Shown piece after piece: positions 51,603 to 63,086 of a stretch of 64,000 nt of DNA. Both the position numbers and the translations under genes were made by a program. The notes below the pieces were generated by a model that saw only the letters and a program-made list of their open reading frames with translations, searched no databases and was not told the DNA's origin. Positions within the stretch are counted from its first letter, which is position 1. Each line of letters opens with the position of its first letter. The DNA is from CAYPEK01 sp964409645 (GTDB lineage: Bacteria > UBP15 > UBA6099): NCBI GenBank assembly GCA_964409645.1, contig CAYPEK010000001.1:1-64000 (forward strand). Reading direction: 5' to 3'.

Positions 51603-52742
51603 TTGAAAAATCTTTCGCTTTACATTCATTACCCGTTCTGCGTTGCGAAGTGCCGTTATTGCAGCTTCGTTTCCGCGGCGGGCGCGGCGGAAGCCGAGCG
51701 GCGGCGATACGCCGACTTGCTGATACGCGAACTAGAGCTTGCGGCGCTGACGCCCGAGACCGCGCCCCGGCCGCTTTCAACAGTCTATTTCGGAGGCGGC
51801 ACTCCGTCACTCATGCCGCCTGAAGATGCCGCGAGAGCACTCGGAGCCGTGCGCTCGCTGTTCGGCATCGCCGACGGCGCGGAAATATCGATCGAGTGCA
51901 ATCCCGGAAGCATCAAAAGCGCGAAGAAACACCTCGGCGCGCTCCGCGAAGTCGGTATCAACCGCGTCACAGTCGGGGCGCAATCGTTCGACTCGAAATC
52001 GCTGAAATTCCTCGGCCGCATTCACACCTCATCACAAACAGTCAAATTCTTCGACGCCGTGCGCGAAGCCGGATTTGTATCCGCCGGACTCGACTTGATT
52101 TACGGCCTTCCCGGCCAATCCGTCTCCGACTGGCAATCCGACCTCGAAATGGCACTCTCGCTCAATCCGGATCACGTGTCGCTCTACTGCCTCGAAATCA
52201 CGCCCGGAACGCCGCTCGGCAGCGCCCTCGAAGCGGGCGAATTCGAAGAGTTGCCGCCCGAAACACAGGCGGAGATGTACAACGCGGCGCGGGAGACTTT
52301 AGCGTCCTTCGGCCTGATCCAATACGAAATCTCCAACTTCGCGTACCCCGGACACGAATGCCGCCACAACCTCGCCTACTGGACCGGCGGCGACTACATC
52401 GGAGCGGGAATCGCGGCGTGCTCCCACCTCGGCGGCTGGCGCTGGGAAAACGAGCGCGATCCCGCGGCTTACGAGGCGAAGATCGCCGCCGGAATGCTTC
52501 CCCACTCGTACGGCGAACTGCTTTCCCCCGGCCGCAGGCTCCGCGAAAGCGCCGTCATGGCACTGCGCACCGCGGCGGGCTTCCGGCCACCCGCCCCCGC
52601 GACACGGGAATCTGTGGCGCTGATCCGCAACCTCGAACATCTCGCGGCGCAAGGCCTGCTTCGCAAGTCCGTCTTCGGCTCCTTCCACCTCCCGGCTGAA
52701 CTCTGTTTCGTGAGCGACGAAATATTTGCCAAAATCGTCTGA
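51603..52742 (+). CDS. hemW: Radical SAM heme chaperone HemW
   Basis: 379 residues, the HemW length. 'LYIHYPFCVAKCRYCSF' carries CxxxCxxC at ~13-20 followed by Phe, as in HemW rather than HemN. Further blocks: 'TVYFGGGTPSLMPPED', 'IECNPGSIKSAKKH', 'INRVTVGAQSFDSKSLKFLGRIH', 'GLDLIYGLPGQSVSDWQSDLE', 'QYEISNFAYPGHECRHNLAYWTGGDYIGAGIAACS'. HemW binds heme and hands it to membrane proteins; older databases call it an oxygen-independent coproporphyrinogen oxidase. The only possible start is the TTG at 51603; it has no SD and follows a strong hairpin by 9 nt. Confidence 0.88.
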   Translation: MKNLSLYIHYPFCVAKCRYCSFVSAAGAAEAERRRYADLLIRELELAALTPETAPRPLSTVYFGGGTPSLMPPEDAARALGAVRSLFGIADGAEISIECNPGSIKSAKKHLGALREVGINRVTVGAQSFDSKSLKFLGRIHTSSQTVKFFDAVREAGFVSAGLDLIYGLPGQSVSDWQSDLEMALSLNPDHVSLYCLEITPGTPLGSALEAGEFEELPPETQAEMYNAARETLASFGLIQYEISNFAYPGHECRHNLAYWTGGDYIGAGIAACSHLGGWRWENERDPAAYEAKIAAGMLPHSYGELLSPGRRLRESAVMALRTAAGFRPPAPATRESVALIRNLEHLAAQGLLRKSVFGSFHLPAELCFVSDEIFAKIV

Positions 52743-52999
52743 CCCGGCATCTTTCCAACGCCATAAAACTGATGTATTTTTGCAACACCCGTTGTAAAAA
52801 CACGACAATGCTATCCATTTTTTAAAAATGACATAATTAAACAGCGACGCTAAAAATCCATTGCAATAAAATGTTTTTTAAAATAAATTCCGCCTTTTTT
52901 TCCACACTATGAATTGGCATACATTTTGATTTATGTAAAACCAATGGAATTGAATTAGCTGTGTAACTTGTTCTTAAAATCTTATTTAAAGGAAAAAAC

Positions 53000-55900
53000 A
53001 TGATACTGAAAAGATTAATCGAAGTTATCTTTGTCGTCTCATTTTTCCTTCCGTCGGCCGTTTTCGGGGCTACTTCGAAGGTCCTGAACAAAACGGAAAC
53101 GCCTCCGGCAATCGAGAAAGGCTGGAATCTTGTCTCTTCCCCCTGCGACATTTCGCTCAGCGATTTCAAACAGAAAAACGGCTTCAGCGACCTCGAAGCC
53201 TACTCGTGGGACGGCGCTCAGTACCAGTCCGCCGACACGTTCGAGCGCGGCAAAGGCTACATGATTAACTCCGACGCCGTGCTCAACCCTTCGGCCGTAT
53301 GTGACGAAGCCCACCCGTCCGATCCCATATCCATCAACCTCAAGCAGGGCTGGAACCTCATCGGCAACCCGTTCCACTCGGCCGCCAAAGCGTCCGATAT
53401 TCTTGGCGACTCCGCATCCGTCGTAAGCGCGATATACCAACTGAGCGGCCAGAAATTCGCCGAGATGGAGATCGACGACAACCTCAAGCCGTGGCGCGGC
53501 TACTGGATTTACGCCGACGAGGACGCGACGATCTCAACCTACGATACCTGCGCGCTGGAAGTCCGGGCGTACAAAACCGAATCGTCCACAAACGCCCTGA
53601 CCGGCGACCCGATAAAAACAACTCTCACAGGAACACTTTACCTTGCCGCAATTTACTCCTGCCCGGCCGCCAACAACACAATAACAGACCTTTGGGATGT
53701 GACCGCATCGGCGAGCTGGACCGTCTCCGTGCCATCAGTCGGCGCGGTATCCGAAGAGGGCGTTTTCACCCCCGCCGAGAAAGGAAACACAGCCGTCACC
53801 GCAACCTATAACAACCTCGAAGCTGCTGTTAACATTTCCGTCGTCTCTTCAGACATCAACTGCAGCAATATGATTCTGTCCATAAACCCGACAAGCTCGG
53901 TCGATTCGGACACCATGGGATTTTATTATTATTATGATTACTATTACTCCGACAAACTCAACTATTACAGTTGCGGAAATGATTATTTGAGCGGTTGGAG
54001 TTCATATTACATATTTTCAATACCCAAGGGACAAGACTTCTCATTCGACGCATATTGCGCAAACTCTACAGGACAGTATTATTACAGTTCGAACAGCCTT
54101 ACAAAAATAACCGATCTGGTCGATTGGAAGATCGGTGACACCGACATCGTTGAATACAAGGAAGGAAACACATTCACAGCGCTTTCAGAAGGAACCACCA
54201 CCATTACCGCTACATACAACAATACAAAAAGCGCGTCCTTTAAAGTCGGGTCTAAAAATGTCACAAGAACGCTAAACAGCCTGTACATAACAGCCAAATC
54301 CGGAACGGGTTTTGCCTATCTTGGTTATGGATTGTGCGGCAGCCAATACAGTTGCAAGGGAGTTGTCTCGGGCGAGACGATCCAACTCAAGGCGACAGGT
54401 TATTATTACAGCAATCTGTCTTTCTACGCATGCGATTCTTCCTCTAGTTATTACTATTCTGACTTAAGCGACGTTACGTGGTCCGTATCCGACGAAAGTA
54501 TTGCGACCATCGATTCGGACGGCAACCTGACGACAATTGAACCGGGCTACGTAACCGTTAAAGCGGAAAAAGACGGTAGGTCAACCAGTATCAGTCTTCG
54601 TGTGATTGAAGACGGCGAAGTTCTGGCGCTGACCCTCTCGCCTTCGAATTCGGTTAAACTCGCCCCCGGAGAAGAAACCCCCGTTACGGTTTATGCATAC
54701 ACATACGATAAGTCCGGAACCTGCGATCCGTACTACTACGATTATTATAGTTATTACGACTATTATTATTATTACGATTACTACGATTACTATATAGATG
54801 ATTATTCTTCATACTATAGTTGTTTTCAGAAAAAAGACGTCACCAGCAGCATAACCAAATGGAACTACACGAACGAAAGTGTGGGAAGCGTTTCAGGAGG
54901 CAAGTTCAAGGCAAGCAGCACAACGGGAACAACAAAGATCACGGCCGAATACAAAGGAATGCAGAGCAACTCGCTTTCAATAACAGTGAGAGAAGCCGCA
55001 TGGATGGTTATCACCGTTTACGGCGAAAGCAACAAACAGGTTTCATGTTCCGGCTTTGCCTGTTACGCCGCTAAAGTCGGAGAAAAATCCACCTTCATCG
55101 TATATGGAAAGGACGAAGCTTCATACTGGGTTGATGATACCATTCTCACGGGGAAAGCAACGTGGGAGGTCTCGGACACCTCTGTCGCCACAATGAACGG
55201 CGGAACTCTGACACCGCTCAAAAGAGGGCTGATATGGATACGCGCCACTGTCGGCGACGCCCGCAGCGATAAAGTCTGGGTTTCCGTTCTGGACAATCAA
55301 GCCTCCGAGTTCATCATCATCAGCCTTGCCGATTCCTACTATTCATACAAACCGGTCAAACCGCTGAAAGTCGGCGATAAATACTATTTCACAGCAAAGA
55401 AATATTCCTACACACCCGGCACCTGCACCTACTCAAGCAACTGCGCCTACAGCATCAAATCCACGGATATAACATCGAATGCCACATGGAAGCTGTCCGA
55501 TACATCCGTTGCTGCGCTCGAAGCCATGTCTTCCAATTATTCTTACGACTATTATTACAGCTCCTCCATGTATAAACCGGTTAAGGGTAAATCGCAGGGG
55601 TTCGTGGACGTCTCCGCAACGTATGACGGAATGACAAGCAACTCGATCACGCTTGACGTGTGGGACAATCAGAAACTCGCGTACTGCGACTCCTCCAACA
55701 TCAACACCGGCGATTGGAGCGACGAGCATACGCAAGCCATCCTCGAAACAGACTGCAAGTACTACAAGAGCGGCGAAAAAGTTAACATCCGCTATACAGC
55801 ACAAGTTGAGAACAGCATGGCATGGTATCTGGACAACTGTCTCGATCTGTACATACTCGACGAGGACGGAGATATCGTCAAAACCATCCGCGAGCAGGGT

Positions 55901-56086
55901 TGTTCCACGGAGAAACTGAAATCGACGGCAAAAGCAAACTACACAGACGTATATCAGTACCTTGCAACATGGGACATGAAAAATGACAGCGGAAAAACCG
56001 TTCCAGCCGGAAAATACTACGCCACCGCGCGGTTCTATATACTCTGGGAACCCGTCATCCGCCTGCCGTTCACAATAACGAATTAG
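53000..56086 (+). CDS. Giant secreted Big2-domain protein with tyrosine-rich, cysteine-bounded loops
   Basis: 1028 residues. Signal peptide (~5-23). Residues ~38-185 are two 'GWNLVSSP/GWNLIGNPF...GYWIYAD' modules like those in the protein at 15193. Residues ~190-890 are about six Big2 Ig-like domains (each ending 'W.VSD.SVA.....G......G...I.A.Y'). Several have tyrosine-packed insertions: ~307-325 (FYYYYDYYYSDK...YYSC), ~470-490, and 575-608, where 19 of the 32 residues between two Cys are Tyr, the rest mostly Asp and Ser. Residues ~900-1028 form a FlgD-like Ig domain ('VPAGKYYATARFY'). Extracellular. Adhesion, cross-linking or metal binding by the Tyr loops is conjecture. AAAGGA precedes the ATG; a terminator follows. 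Confidence 0.78.
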   Translation: MILKRLIEVIFVVSFFLPSAVFGATSKVLNKTETPPAIEKGWNLVSSPCDISLSDFKQKNGFSDLEAYSWDGAQYQSADTFERGKGYMINSDAVLNPSAVCDEAHPSDPISINLKQGWNLIGNPFHSAAKASDILGDSASVVSAIYQLSGQKFAEMEIDDNLKPWRGYWIYADEDATISTYDTCALEVRAYKTESSTNALTGDPIKTTLTGTLYLAAIYSCPAANNTITDLWDVTASASWTVSVPSVGAVSEEGVFTPAEKGNTAVTATYNNLEAAVNISVVSSDINCSNMILSINPTSSVDSDTMGFYYYYDYYYSDKLNYYSCGNDYLSGWSSYYIFSIPKGQDFSFDAYCANSTGQYYYSSNSLTKITDLVDWKIGDTDIVEYKEGNTFTALSEGTTTITATYNNTKSASFKVGSKNVTRTLNSLYITAKSGTGFAYLGYGLCGSQYSCKGVVSGETIQLKATGYYYSNLSFYACDSSSSYYYSDLSDVTWSVSDESIATIDSDGNLTTIEPGYVTVKAEKDGRSTSISLRVIEDGEVLALTLSPSNSVKLAPGEETPVTVYAYTYDKSGTCDPYYYDYYSYYDYYYYYDYYDYYIDDYSSYYSCFQKKDVTSSITKWNYTNESVGSVSGGKFKASSTTGTTKITAEYKGMQSNSLSITVREAAWMVITVYGESNKQVSCSGFACYAAKVGEKSTFIVYGKDEASYWVDDTILTGKATWEVSDTSVATMNGGTLTPLKRGLIWIRATVGDARSDKVWVSVLDNQASEFIIISLADSYYSYKPVKPLKVGDKYYFTAKKYSYTPGTCTYSSNCAYSIKSTDITSNATWKLSDTSVAALEAMSSNYSYDYYYSSSMYKPVKGKSQGFVDVSATYDGMTSNSITLDVWDNQKLAYCDSSNINTGDWSDEHTQAILETDCKYYKSGEKVNIRYTAQVENSMAWYLDNCLDLYILDEDGDIVKTIREQGCSTEKLKSTAKANYTDVYQYLATWDMKNDSGKTVPAGKYYATARFYILWEPVIRLPFTITN

Positions 56087-56167
56087 CAGAAGGCGGACCG
56101 GTCGTTGTCGGGCGGTTCTTGATCGGGAGATAGCAAAACTCTATATTTCGACACTAAAACTCCTCTG

Positions 56168-56202
56168 AAAGAGCGCGTTATTTGCACACCGCGCTCTTTT
56201 TT
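56168..56202 (+). terminator. Intrinsic terminator of the tyrosine-rich protein gene
   Basis: AAAGAGCGCG (56168-56177), a 12-nt loop, CGCGCTCTTT (56190-56199), continuing into a run of seven T to 56202. Classic intrinsic terminator, 82 nt after the stop. Confidence 0.85.
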
Positions 56203-56239
56203 ATTTTCGGCGCCCCTAAGCCCACCTCTCCCAAACAAA

Positions 56240-56361
56240 CGGCAATATTGATATTGAGTCGGCAATATAAACGGCAATGATTGTTCATGTTTTGGCATAA
56301 ATGTTGCCGTCAAGGCGTTTTTTGCCAATTTTGCCGTTAGATTTTTTGTTTTTATCGGCAA
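56240..56361 (+). repeat. Cluster of CGGCAA / TTGCCG motifs upstream of carB
   Basis: CGGCAAT occurs at 56240, 56260 and 56272 and CGGCAA at 56356; the reverse complement TTGCCG occurs at 56304 and 56331, and a variant TTGCCA at 56322. Seven copies fall within 122 bp of the 351-bp intergenic region, which otherwise holds only the terminator. They could be operator sites or arms of alternative leader hairpins for carB. Confidence 0.55.
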
Positions 56362-56437
56362 CATCTTATTGAAATGCGCACCTCTGTGTGATAAACTCTA
56401 CGCGCTCCAAAAGCAGGCTTTGAAAGGAAACCATAAA

Positions 56438-59449
<3,012 letters not shown>

Positions 59450-59456
59450 TCTTGCA

Positions 59457-59502
59457 GGGCGCCGGGGCGGTCCGCTCCGGCGCCCGCAGCCCTCTTTTTT
59501 TT
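59457..59502 (+). terminator. Intrinsic terminator of carB
   Basis: GGGCGCCGG (59457-59465) pairs with CCGGCGCCC (59477-59485) across an 11-nt loop, followed by a run of eight T (59495-59502), 8 nt after the carB stop. Confidence 0.85.
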
Positions 59503-59592
59503 GCCACTCCTCACGTTTTTTCCGATTTTTATATAGAATATATGCTTGGGTTGGGAAGTTTTCTCGATTATTCGGGAAAGGAGAGTAATACA

Positions 59593-59937
59593 ATGGCAGA
59601 AAAGAAAGTTGTGAAAAAGAAAGCGGCGCCCGCCGCCAAGAAACCCGTTGCGAAAAAAACTGCTGCGAAGAAACCGGCGGCTTCATGTAAACAGGTAACG
59701 TTTTCACTCCACGCACCGCACGCGAAAAACGTCGAGCTGGTGGGCGATTTCAACGGCTGGGAACTCGGCAAGGCTCCGATGAAAAAGGATGCCTCCGGCA
59801 ACTGGAAGAAAGCCATCAAGCTGAAATCCGGCGAGCACCACTATAAATTCGTCGTGGACGGCGAGTGGTGGCTGGACCCGAAAGGCGTTGCTGCGCCGAA
59901 TCCGTACGGCACTGAAAATAACGTGATAGTTATATAA
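59593..59937 (+). CDS. CBM48/AMPK-type glycogen-binding domain with histone-H1-like tail
   Basis: 114 residues; AAAGGAGAG lies 9 nt before the ATG. Residues ~1-31 are a Lys/Ala/Pro repeat (KKxAA, AAKKPVAKKT) like eukaryotic H1 and bacterial H1-like DNA-binding tails. Residues ~32-114 are an isolated CBM48/E-set domain ('VTFSLHAPHAKNVELVGDFNGWELGKAPM', 'GEHHYKFVVDGEWWLDP', 'NPYGTENNVIVI') with the W residues that hold alpha-glucans in AMPK-beta-like proteins. Cytoplasmic, no signal peptide. It may link glycogen granules to nucleic acid or acidic surfaces; function unknown. It stands alone after a terminator. Confidence 0.82.
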   Translation: MAEKKVVKKKAAPAAKKPVAKKTAAKKPAASCKQVTFSLHAPHAKNVELVGDFNGWELGKAPMKKDASGNWKKAIKLKSGEHHYKFVVDGEWWLDPKGVAAPNPYGTENNVIVI

Positions 59938-60000
59938 GCGGCCGGCGAGCCGTTTTATTAATATAATGTTTTTTCCCGAACCGGGTTGCGCTGAACAATA

Positions 60001-61881
60001 ATGGGGTTCGGTTTCCTCATAGATATCATCGCTGTAACCTTCGTGGTTTTTGCGTGCGCGGGATTCGGACGCAAAATGATGCGCGCGCTGCGCGTCCCGG
60101 AAGGCGGGTTCTGGGAGGAATTCGCATCCGGAGCGGCGCTCGGTATCGGGGTGCTGATCGTCATTATATTCCTGCTCGGATTGGCGGGCCTGTTGCGCTG
60201 GTGGACAGTCACTCTGCCGCCGGTGTTGATGGTTGCGGCGGCACCGAAAGACTTTGCTGTCGTCTTCAGCTCCGCCGCGCTCAGAACGCGTGATTTCTTC
60301 CGCCGGGGCGACCCGCTGACGCGGGTGGTGGCCGCCGCGGGTGTTGTGTTCTTCCTGCTATATCTGCCGTCGGCGCTCTGTCCGCCGCTGCATCCGGACG
60401 CGCTCGTTTACCACCTCGCCGCGCCAAAAATTTACGCGCAGGCCGGGCGGATCGTATTCCTTCCGTCGAACTACCGCGCGTCGCTCCCCTCCGGCGTCGA
60501 GATGCTGTTCACGATGGGGATGGCGATACGCGGTTATGCGATGGCCCAGCTTTTTCACCTCGCACTCTGCGCACTCTCGGCAGTAGCCGTTTACGCGGCA
60601 GGCAGGCGGTACTCGGGCGTCGCGGCGGGCGTATGGGCCGCCTTCGTTTTCTCGACGCTCTACATCGTTTCCGTCATCGCCCCGCAGGCGATGAACGAGT
60701 TCGGTTTCGTCCTTTTCGCGCTGCTCGCATTCAACTACATGTTCCGCTGGACAGACTCCGGAGCGCGCGGCGATTTCATCATGTCCGCCCTCTTCGCCGG
60801 GTTCGCCATGACGACGCGTTATCAAGCCGCGGTATGGGTCTTCTGCCTGTGCGTCATGATCGCCGTCGATGCGATAAAGAAAAAGAAGCCGTTGTTCGCG
60901 ACTGCCGGGTGCATCGGCATGTTCGGCATCGCCGCGTCCGCGATGCTTCTTCCTTGGATGATTCGCAATGCGGCGGACACCGGCAATCCGTTTTTCCCGA
61001 TCCTGAACCAATTCTTCGGCAACCGGTTCTTCAATGGCGCGGACTGGATGTGGATGATCTCCGGGCAGTTCCGGCCTGATTCGCTGATCGGCAACATCCG
61101 CCTCATATTCCTATATCCGTGGCTGGCCACAACTCACGGATTCTCGCCGGATACCGGCTACATGCTTCCCGCGAGCCCGGTGTGGATTGCGCTCATGCCC
61201 GCAATCCTTTTTTTCAGGCCGCTTCCGAAGTTCGTCCGCACCTCTGTCGTTTTCTGCGCGGTGGCCGGATTGCTTTTTGCAGCCTTGTTCCTCATAATCC
61301 CGCGCTTCTGGCTTCCGATGGGCGCGCTGCTCTGCGTCCCGATCGGATACGCGGTGGTGGAGGCGCGCATGAAGTACAAACCGGTTTTTTTTACTCTCGC
61401 ATTATTCGTAGCGCTGAACGCGGCGTTCACAGCCTACTCGCTCGCCAGCGGCGTGAATTCGGTGCAGAAGCAGCTTTCCTTTATCTCCGGTCGCACATCC
61501 GCCGAGAGTTTTATCTCCACGAGAAACCCCACATTTAAGGTTATCGAGTGGGCAAATCTCAACCTGCCTCCGGACGCCAAAGTCATGCTCGGCTTCAACA
61601 CCGGTCAGGGATACTACCTCGACCGGGCGTACATCTACGGAGAGCCGTTCAATCAAACTTATCTCGACTGGTACGGAATGAAGAGCGGCGACGAGATGCT
61701 GCGGCGGATGCGGGAGATCGGCGTCACACACGTCATTCTCGACAGTAACTATCTCAGGCCGGAAGTCTGCTTCGGCGTGGTGGACAAGCCTCAGTGCGTG
61801 ATGTGGAACGAGGTCATGGAGAAGCATCTGAAGATGTTGGCAATCGTCAACAACTACGCGGTAGGGAGGATCGACTATTGA
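60001..61881 (+). CDS. GT-C (ArnT/PMT-like) membrane glycosyltransferase
   Basis: 626 residues with about 11-12 membrane helices and a C-terminal periplasmic domain (~500-626). Early loop 'LCPPLHPDALVYHLAAPKIYAQAG' (~122-145) holds the acidic and His residues typical of the GT-C catalytic loop (D-x-x-x-Y-H), and 'MTTRYQAAVWV' and 'WMIRNAADTGNPFFPILN' match the DPM-dependent mannosyl-transferase-like family. It would transfer a sugar from a polyprenyl-phosphate donor on the outer face of the inner membrane. Acceptor unknown. No SD is obvious; a TATAAT lies 34 nt before the ATG. Likely co-translated with a tiny membrane protein at its 3' end. Confidence 0.75.
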   Translation: MGFGFLIDIIAVTFVVFACAGFGRKMMRALRVPEGGFWEEFASGAALGIGVLIVIIFLLGLAGLLRWWTVTLPPVLMVAAAPKDFAVVFSSAALRTRDFFRRGDPLTRVVAAAGVVFFLLYLPSALCPPLHPDALVYHLAAPKIYAQAGRIVFLPSNYRASLPSGVEMLFTMGMAIRGYAMAQLFHLALCALSAVAVYAAGRRYSGVAAGVWAAFVFSTLYIVSVIAPQAMNEFGFVLFALLAFNYMFRWTDSGARGDFIMSALFAGFAMTTRYQAAVWVFCLCVMIAVDAIKKKKPLFATAGCIGMFGIAASAMLLPWMIRNAADTGNPFFPILNQFFGNRFFNGADWMWMISGQFRPDSLIGNIRLIFLYPWLATTHGFSPDTGYMLPASPVWIALMPAILFFRPLPKFVRTSVVFCAVAGLLFAALFLIIPRFWLPMGALLCVPIGYAVVEARMKYKPVFFTLALFVALNAAFTAYSLASGVNSVQKQLSFISGRTSAESFISTRNPTFKVIEWANLNLPPDAKVMLGFNTGQGYYLDRAYIYGEPFNQTYLDWYGMKSGDEMLRRMREIGVTHVILDSNYLRPEVCFGVVDKPQCVMWNEVMEKHLKMLAIVNNYAVGRIDY

Positions 61882-61991
61882 AGGCGGAGGAGAGAAAAAG
61901 CAAAACAGCGCGCGTGTTGGCCGCGGCGATGTGGGCGGCTTGGTGCGCCGGCGTTTACTTCCTCTATTTCAGGCAGTTCCTGCACCGGTAG
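61878..61991 (+). CDS. Small single-helix membrane protein
   Basis: 37 residues beginning at TTG (61878), which overlaps the glycosyltransferase stop codon (TTGA). GGGAGG lies 8 nt upstream, inside the glycosyltransferase 3' end. A basic N-terminus (MKAEERKSKTAR) is followed by one hydrophobic helix (VLAAAMWAAWCAGVYFLYF) and a short tail. Translational coupling and the good SD support it; there is no homology evidence, so it could also be chance. Confidence 0.45.
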   Translation: MKAEERKSKTARVLAAAMWAAWCAGVYFLYFRQFLHR

Positions 61992-62103
61992 CGGGCGAGC
62001 GGCGGATTCCGGGGTTGCGGTTTGAAACTCCGGACACCGGGGTAGAATATTAACGGACGGCCCCGCGGAAAAGGCGGATGCCGACGCGAAAAGCCGAAAT
62101 CGT

Positions 62104-62132
62104 TTGACACCGCCGCGGGCTGTTCTTAGAAT
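62104..62132 (+). promoter_or_regulatory. Consensus promoter of the moxR-DUF58 operon, predicted leaderless
   Basis: TTGACA (62104-62109), a 17-nt spacer, TAGAAT (62127-62132), then 8 nt to the ATG at 62141. No Shine-Dalgarno fits between them. Confidence 0.7.
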
Positions 62133-62140
62133 CATTTCCT

Positions 62141-63082
62141 ATGACCGATACAACAGACAAACTAAAAAAGCTCATAGATAATATCGAATCCGTATTTGTC
62201 GGGAAACGCGAAACGGTGGAGGCGGCGGTGAACGCCCTTATCAGCAGCGGCCATTTGCTGATCGTCGATCTGCCGGGCGTAGGCAAGACCACGCTCGCGA
62301 AGGCGCTCGCCCTCTCGATCGACGGCATCTCGCGACGCATCCAGTTCACGCCTGACCTACTCCCGACCGACATCACCGGCGTCAACATCTATCTTCACGA
62401 TAAATGCTCGTTCGAATTCCACAAGGGACCGGTGTTCACGAACGTGCTTCTCGCCGACGAGATCAACCGGGCCACGCCGCGCGTGCAGTCAAGCCTCCTC
62501 GAAGCGATGGAGGAGTTTCAGGTCTCGGTGGACGGCTCGACGTACAAACTCGCGCAGCCGTTCGTGGTGATCGCAACGCAGAACCCGGTCGAGATTCAGG
62601 GCACGTTTCCGCTGCCCGAAGCACAGCTCGACCGTTTTCTCATATCCGCGGTGATCGGTTATCCGACACGCGAGCAGGAACAACGCATAATGGAGGGCCG
62701 CGCGGCGGCCGAGCCGCTTAACTCGCTGCGGCCGGTGATAACGATCGGCGACATCGAGCACATAAAGGAATCGGTGCGTGCCGTCCACATCAGTGAGCCG
62801 GTCAAGCAGTACATTCTGGACATCACGGCGGAGACGCGTAAAGGCGACGGCATAATAATAGGCGCCAGCCCGCGCGCTTCGCTCGCGCTCATGCGCACCG
62901 CTCGCGCAAATGCGCTCATCTCCGGCCGCGACTTCGCGACACCGGAAGACGTGAAAGCGCTCGCGAAACCCACGCTCGCGCACCGCCTGATCCTGCGCGG
63001 CGCAACACGTCTGAACCTCGAAAACAGCCGCGCCGCGCTCGACGCCATTCTAAACGAAATACCGGTACCGCGCCCGAGGTGA
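62141..63082 (+). CDS. MoxR-family AAA+ ATPase
   Basis: 313 residues. Walker A 'VDLPGVGKTTLAKALA' (~44-59), 'FTPDLLPTDITGVNIY', Walker B 'VLLADEINRATPRVQSSLLEAMEE' (~105-128), sensor 1 'VVIATQNPVE', 'LPEAQLDRFL' arginine-finger region and the C-terminal 'GASPRASLALMRTARANAL' sensor 2. MoxR ATPases act as chaperones for neighbouring DUF58/VWA proteins in metal loading or stress complexes. The DUF58 gene follows 4 nt later, so this is the start of a typical MoxR-DUF58(-VWA) operon. Confidence 0.93.
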   Translation: MTDTTDKLKKLIDNIESVFVGKRETVEAAVNALISSGHLLIVDLPGVGKTTLAKALALSIDGISRRIQFTPDLLPTDITGVNIYLHDKCSFEFHKGPVFTNVLLADEINRATPRVQSSLLEAMEEFQVSVDGSTYKLAQPFVVIATQNPVEIQGTFPLPEAQLDRFLISAVIGYPTREQEQRIMEGRAAAEPLNSLRPVITIGDIEHIKESVRAVHISEPVKQYILDITAETRKGDGIIIGASPRASLALMRTARANALISGRDFATPEDVKALAKPTLAHRLILRGATRLNLENSRAALDAILNEIPVPRPR

Positions 63083-63086
63083 TCGT

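Noticed and set aside
54720..54823. Simple TAT/TAC/GAT microsatellite instead of selected Tyr tract
   Set aside because: Codons are mixed rather than a uniform repeat, Asp/Ser are interspersed, and several separate loops share Cys borders; slippage may have contributed but does not explain it all.
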